A DNA stretch of 64,000 bases from Torreya grandis (taxonomy: Eukaryota; Streptophyta; Pinopsida; Cupressales; Taxaceae), in assembly GCA_037957365.1 (NCBI GenBank), contig JARHVA010001189.1, positions 2,827,501 to 2,891,500 on the forward strand, written 5' to 3'. The notes under the pieces were generated by a model. That model was not told the origin of the DNA and did not search any database. It worked only from the letters and a program-made list of their open reading frames with translations. Positions 59,795 to 64,000 of this stretch are shown piece after piece (the first letter of the stretch is position 1; every line of letters begins with the position of its first letter). A program made the position numbers and the translations under genes.

Positions 59795-62034
59795 ATCTAC
59801 CACTATTTATGAACATAACATGGTGTTCTTTCATTTATTTCTTGATTTTTCTCAGATGTGTGCTCTAAATTTATGTTTATCTATTTTATATCATTTGACA
59901 TTATGTTAAATTCTTATTTATCTTATATGATGACTTATGTTTTGAACTACATGTTGCTTATGATGTCATTTTCTTCCTTATGATCTCTTATGGATTATTT
60001 TTTCATGATTGCATCCTTTTTATCTATGTATTAACTTTATATGGATATTTTGTTCATTCTCATGTTTTTTTGCTGTCTTATCTCTATAAAAATAGATAAT
60101 TATTATTGTGACTTGGTTATACAAACCTTGATCCCTTTAGTTATTACTTATTTACCATGTGAGAAATTAGCAAATAATTCATGTTATTATAATCTCCTTT
60201 TACCAGTCCACCTTGGATCTCCCTTTATTCCCCTTATTTCCTTTTTCAAACTAAGCATACACATGGTTGACACTTGAGATAGCATGTTAATTCATACATA
60301 AACCTAAGTGTGCTAGTTCATCTTGTTTTTGGATACTTAGCTTCCTTTAGCCAAATATTAAAGGTCATTTATCAGTATAAATTTATCTCTCATGATTGGT
60401 TATTCCAAGTCAATATGGAGGAGGAATCTTAAAATCCATAAAAATTCAAAATCCAAATCATTTAACAAAAAATAATGATCTAAAAGGCAATATTGAAAAT
60501 TCTAAAAGTCAAATCACAGTAAAATATGTGATTCTCAGCACATCTCATTTTTATAATCAAATATTAAACTTCAAATTTGGCCTCATGATAGATTCAAGGT
60601 CCATTGGGGTGTGATAGGCCAATATATTGTAAAAGGAAAATAAAAAATATTTATTGCTACCTACTTTTTCATGTAAGTACCCAATCTTTAAAGTAGATCG
60701 ATGGCTCTGTAAGAGGTCTTAAGGAATGATGAACATTTTGTGGAAAAGTAGGTCCATTTTAATTTTATTATTTAAAAAAACTAACATGAGTTGATCTTAG
60801 TACCTCACTTATTTACCTACATAGCTTTTTGCCTATAGTGAACAAGTGTCCTTTATATATTGATGGTCACTAGTCACTTAGTGTCTTTTTTATGTCCTTA
60901 GTATGCCTCATGTTTCCTAATGTCTTCTCATAAGACACATACATTATGATTATTACATTCCTTATTTCATTCCCTACACTATTAATATTTTCCCTTGGGA
61001 AATATTATTTAATTCACCGATCACTCCCCTCAGGTATCCCATTTGCGAGTTATAGTGTAAGACCTTGGATAGGACCATGCCTTCCTTATAAATTATCAAA
61101 TTTTCACATCATCATTACAAATGTCCCATTTTAACATATTTTACCCCATTTTTTCCACATTATTGGTGTTTCCTTTATGAGTTGTAATATAATACCATGG
61201 ATAGGACTTGGCCCTTCTCACAAAACTTTCCAATACCCAAGTCAAAATGAAATTACATGTGTCAAATTTGAGATAAGTCATGATTTATTATGAGTTACAT
61301 GTCATTGAAATGCTTCCTATCTTGATTTAGTATGTTTTATGATTACTTCATTGATCTTTAAATTTTATCTTCTTATTTTCCAATTTCATGTGAGATTACC
61401 ACCATTTATCTTAAGTTTTTCATACTTCCCAACTTGAATTGGTATGATTAATTTAAATTGATTTTGCCAATTTGGTTTTTCTTTTATACTTGCTAATGTG
61501 ATTTATTATGATTGATTTACTTCATCATTTTGTTTATATACCATTTGTCTTTCACATGCTTTCCATTTTATTACATTATTTTCATACTTCCCAACATGAT
61601 ATAGTGTGATTTTACTTATTTTAATTTGTTTCCAATCTTTTTCATGGTTTAAAAACATTTTGTCCTCTTGTTTACCACTTTTTGGTTTATTATACTTAGT
61701 CATATTTTTTTATTACACATTTACCATCATGATATAGTGTGTAGTGAATTTATTTTTGATTAATTATAATTTTCCAAGTCTTTTTTCCTTATTTATTTTT
61801 AACCATGCATGTGTATTACATAGTTCTATAAAATAAAACAATCCACATATATTTCCCATAACATATACAAAAAAATAAAAATACATGTGCTAGAAAGAAA
61901 TATATCTATGCATAAATAACCACAACCATGTTATAAATAATGAGAACAAAATTCAACTATAAAAACAATATACCTCTATATATCATGTGTTTTATATATT
62001 GGTATAAAATACAAAAAAATACATCACTCTAGCT
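59795..62034 (+). other. G2 3' untranslated region
   Basis: Conserved with 22438-24699 of G1, including the duplicated 'taccatggataggacttgg'-type unit near 61060 and 61190 and 'gatttagtatg' anchors. No gene is seen. Confidence 0.6.
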
Positions 62035-63690
62035 CTATGGTTGGTATCCATCATGCCTATCTCATGGCCTAGCCACACTACACATAGATGCCTTAGACTA
62101 TCCCCTTTACATAGTATTTTGTAATGAATACATCCAAGATCTCAACCTTTATACCTATCCCTATAGGTTGGAAACTTAGGCCTATACATATCCCAACTGG
62201 ATCATGTTAGCCATGTGTGCAACTCTCTCCTAAGCTAGGGCCTACCCAGCATGTGCATCTCTTGATCCTACCCCTATATATGGCTCTAATCCATCCTCAT
62301 GTGTCTATAACTACCTTTTAGCCTCCCCCACCAATCTAAACCAGCCCACTTGAGCTAGGGTAGATGGTACAATAAGATCATCCAATGTGGTGAGGTTATA
62401 TGGTGCCAACACGCATCCAAAATGTCATGGTACACTACCATGACTAGGGATACCCATCTTATGTCCTTTATTATAGGGTATATAAAAACCAAAAATAGAT
62501 AGATATAAAATCATATATACATTTATAAATTTATCTATCTATCTATAATCATATTAACTATTATTCGATCTTAAAAACTAAAAATTATAGCATTTTTTAC
62601 CAGTCCTAGTGTCACCAACCACCATTTCCCCATCTACTCATCCACGAAGCATAGTATTTCCATATTCCCATCCTATAATCATCTCATATATGGGTCACCT
62701 CACTATTAATGCAAGGACATGAGTCATTAATCATTCATTCTATAGGCCTCTCCTCAGAGGTTTCTATATTGACTAGCACTAACCTAGGTTGACTATTGGA
62801 TTATCCTACATGACCACCCTCATCTATGATCGATCTCACTAATGGAATATTTCTCAATGATATGTCCAAAGTGGTCACTAATCTTCCTACTCTGGTGATT
62901 ACTATGGTACCTAATTTACCCCTACATCCACATACATGTCCTCTCCTCCTTCAGTTGCTAGTTTTCATGCCTAACTAGTCCATGGTCTCACACTTTGTGG
63001 CCTGATCACCAATATCTTGATTATAATTCCTCCTCCTCATCTCCTCCTTGGATCTCTAGCATGTCATGCCAAAAAATTAAGCACTACTAGAGGAGATGAT
63101 AGGTGCAGGAGTCCAAACTACCTTATTAAACATGCCACTAGCTATGGTTTTACCCACTAGGTATAGTGGCCCATGATCTACACTTGAGCCAACCCTAATA
63201 CCATAATCACCCAACTAGTACAAATAGTATTAATATGTGTAATTATTCCATACAATTTCCCCTCATATGACTATCTATAACACTAGTATGTGGGGCACAA
63301 CCTGTGCTACCTATTCCTATCTCCATTTTGTCACTTGAGGTAACCTATTATCAACCACATGGGAAAAACTAGTTGGTTGATAAATCAAGAACCACTCAAA
63401 TATACATGCATTAAGAAACACCATTAGTTTTATGGTTTCTTCCCTCTGGACAACATCCCATACATATCATTCATGAGATAAACCCAGATGATAGACACAA
63501 AATCATATAACAACCCCTAATAAAAAATGGATTGGCATAAGGCTATCACATAAAATGGTACTTTATCATCTAACTTGTGACAAAACACTCATGCTATCAA
63601 AAGTCCAATCACAACCTTTTAGATGTCTAGAATTTGTGCAATATACACATGAAATAAACTCACCCTTAGACCTAGGTAGACATGTTGGAA
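62035..63690 (-). pseudogene. G2 antisense gene, incomplete
   Basis: The minus-strand reading ends at a TAG (62035-62037) after ARP-stop-DRHD, matching the G1 tail. Upstream, THEDGLEP and ERVAHMANMIQLGYV correspond to the G1 helix region. An AT-rich interruption at about 62475-62595 corresponds to the G1 intron. The N-terminal part is cut off where similarity to G1 ends. Confidence 0.5.
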
Positions 63691-64000
63691 GAAAAATTAC
63701 TGAGAGGAAGGTAAATGAATATCTTAAAATTTTTATTTAAATTCTTCCTTAGCATACATGAACCATCACATCAACATATAGATCAAGAAATGCATAATCA
63801 ATCAACCATATAAGTATGAAATAAGATTACATAAGACAAAACACCATATATATGGGAAAACCTTTAAGAGGAAGAAAACCCAATGATATTTAAAAATGGA
63901 CTATAGTCCTATAATTCAAAATATCACAATTTAGTGAAGCACCAACTTCACATGGAACACCAACACCAACTCTCTAAGCACCAACTCGACTAGGATTTAA
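63691..64000. other. Unrelated sequence at right edge
   Basis: Does not match the G1 equivalent (26290 onward). It contains 'gggaaaacctttaagaggaagaaaaccca', a phrase reminiscent of some plant copia LTRs. It could be the edge of another insertion in G2; too little is present to name it. Confidence 0.3.

Larger units (their letters stand above)
51964..63690 (+). mobile_element. G2: second copy of the RT-less G family
   Basis: LTR 51964-53132, leader, gag-protease with two knuckles (54902-59794), 3' region, and the antisense gene from 62035 upward. It is colinear with G1 after M and N are removed from G1. The left flank 'atata' is the only possible TSD half. The right end is missing: similarity to G1 is lost at about 63690, equivalent to about 26290 in G1, so G2 is interrupted or truncated there. 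It is inserted after the protease region of I. Confidence 0.8.

Overview
The window is plant nuclear DNA from a large, repeat-dense genome. It is strongly AT-rich, poor in CG dinucleotides, and built almost entirely of old, stop-riddled LTR retrotransposons inserted into one another. I see no intact host gene, no rRNA or canonical tRNA gene, and no bacterial feature. Nothing I can read fixes the species. Frequent in-frame stops at positions expected to be Gln, Arg or Trp, and Cys-to-Tyr changes in zinc knuckles, suit long decay of methylated DNA.

Layout. 1-2178: decayed repeat. 2184-29147: element G1 (TSD gtagt/gtagc, LTRs about 1.2 kb), split by two insertions: M (5077-12468, perfect TSD ctacc, LTRs 2.37 kb) and N (14732-19728, a Ty1/copia element). 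29153-33182: decayed LTR-like DNA. 33183-42637: minus-strand Ty3/gypsy pol remnant J, whose integrase is split by L (33697-39535, perfect TSD tatga). 42638-50425: element H. 50437-51950: a plus-strand Ty3/gypsy gag-protease fragment, I. 51964 to about 63690: G2, a second copy of the G family. 63690-64000: unidentified sequence.

Main point. Only N and J (and perhaps I outside the window) carry pol. G, M, L and H lack any reverse transcriptase or integrase that I can find. G occurs twice with the same architecture: LTR, long leader with a phased GTYRAC motif array and a conserved foldable RNA module, Gag, a C-X2-H-X4-H-X4-C knuckle, an aspartic protease, a second identical knuckle, a 3' untranslated region, then a conserved antisense gene resembling a plant-mobile-domain protein and carrying an AT-rich intron. 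L carries a coiled-coil / G-patch / zinc-knuckle protein and tRNA-like modules in its LTRs. These look like Gag-bearing non-autonomous retrotransposons that would need enzymes from other elements.

Element boundaries backed by TSDs (G1, M, L) are the most reliable calls. H, the I/J junction and the left flank are the least certain.
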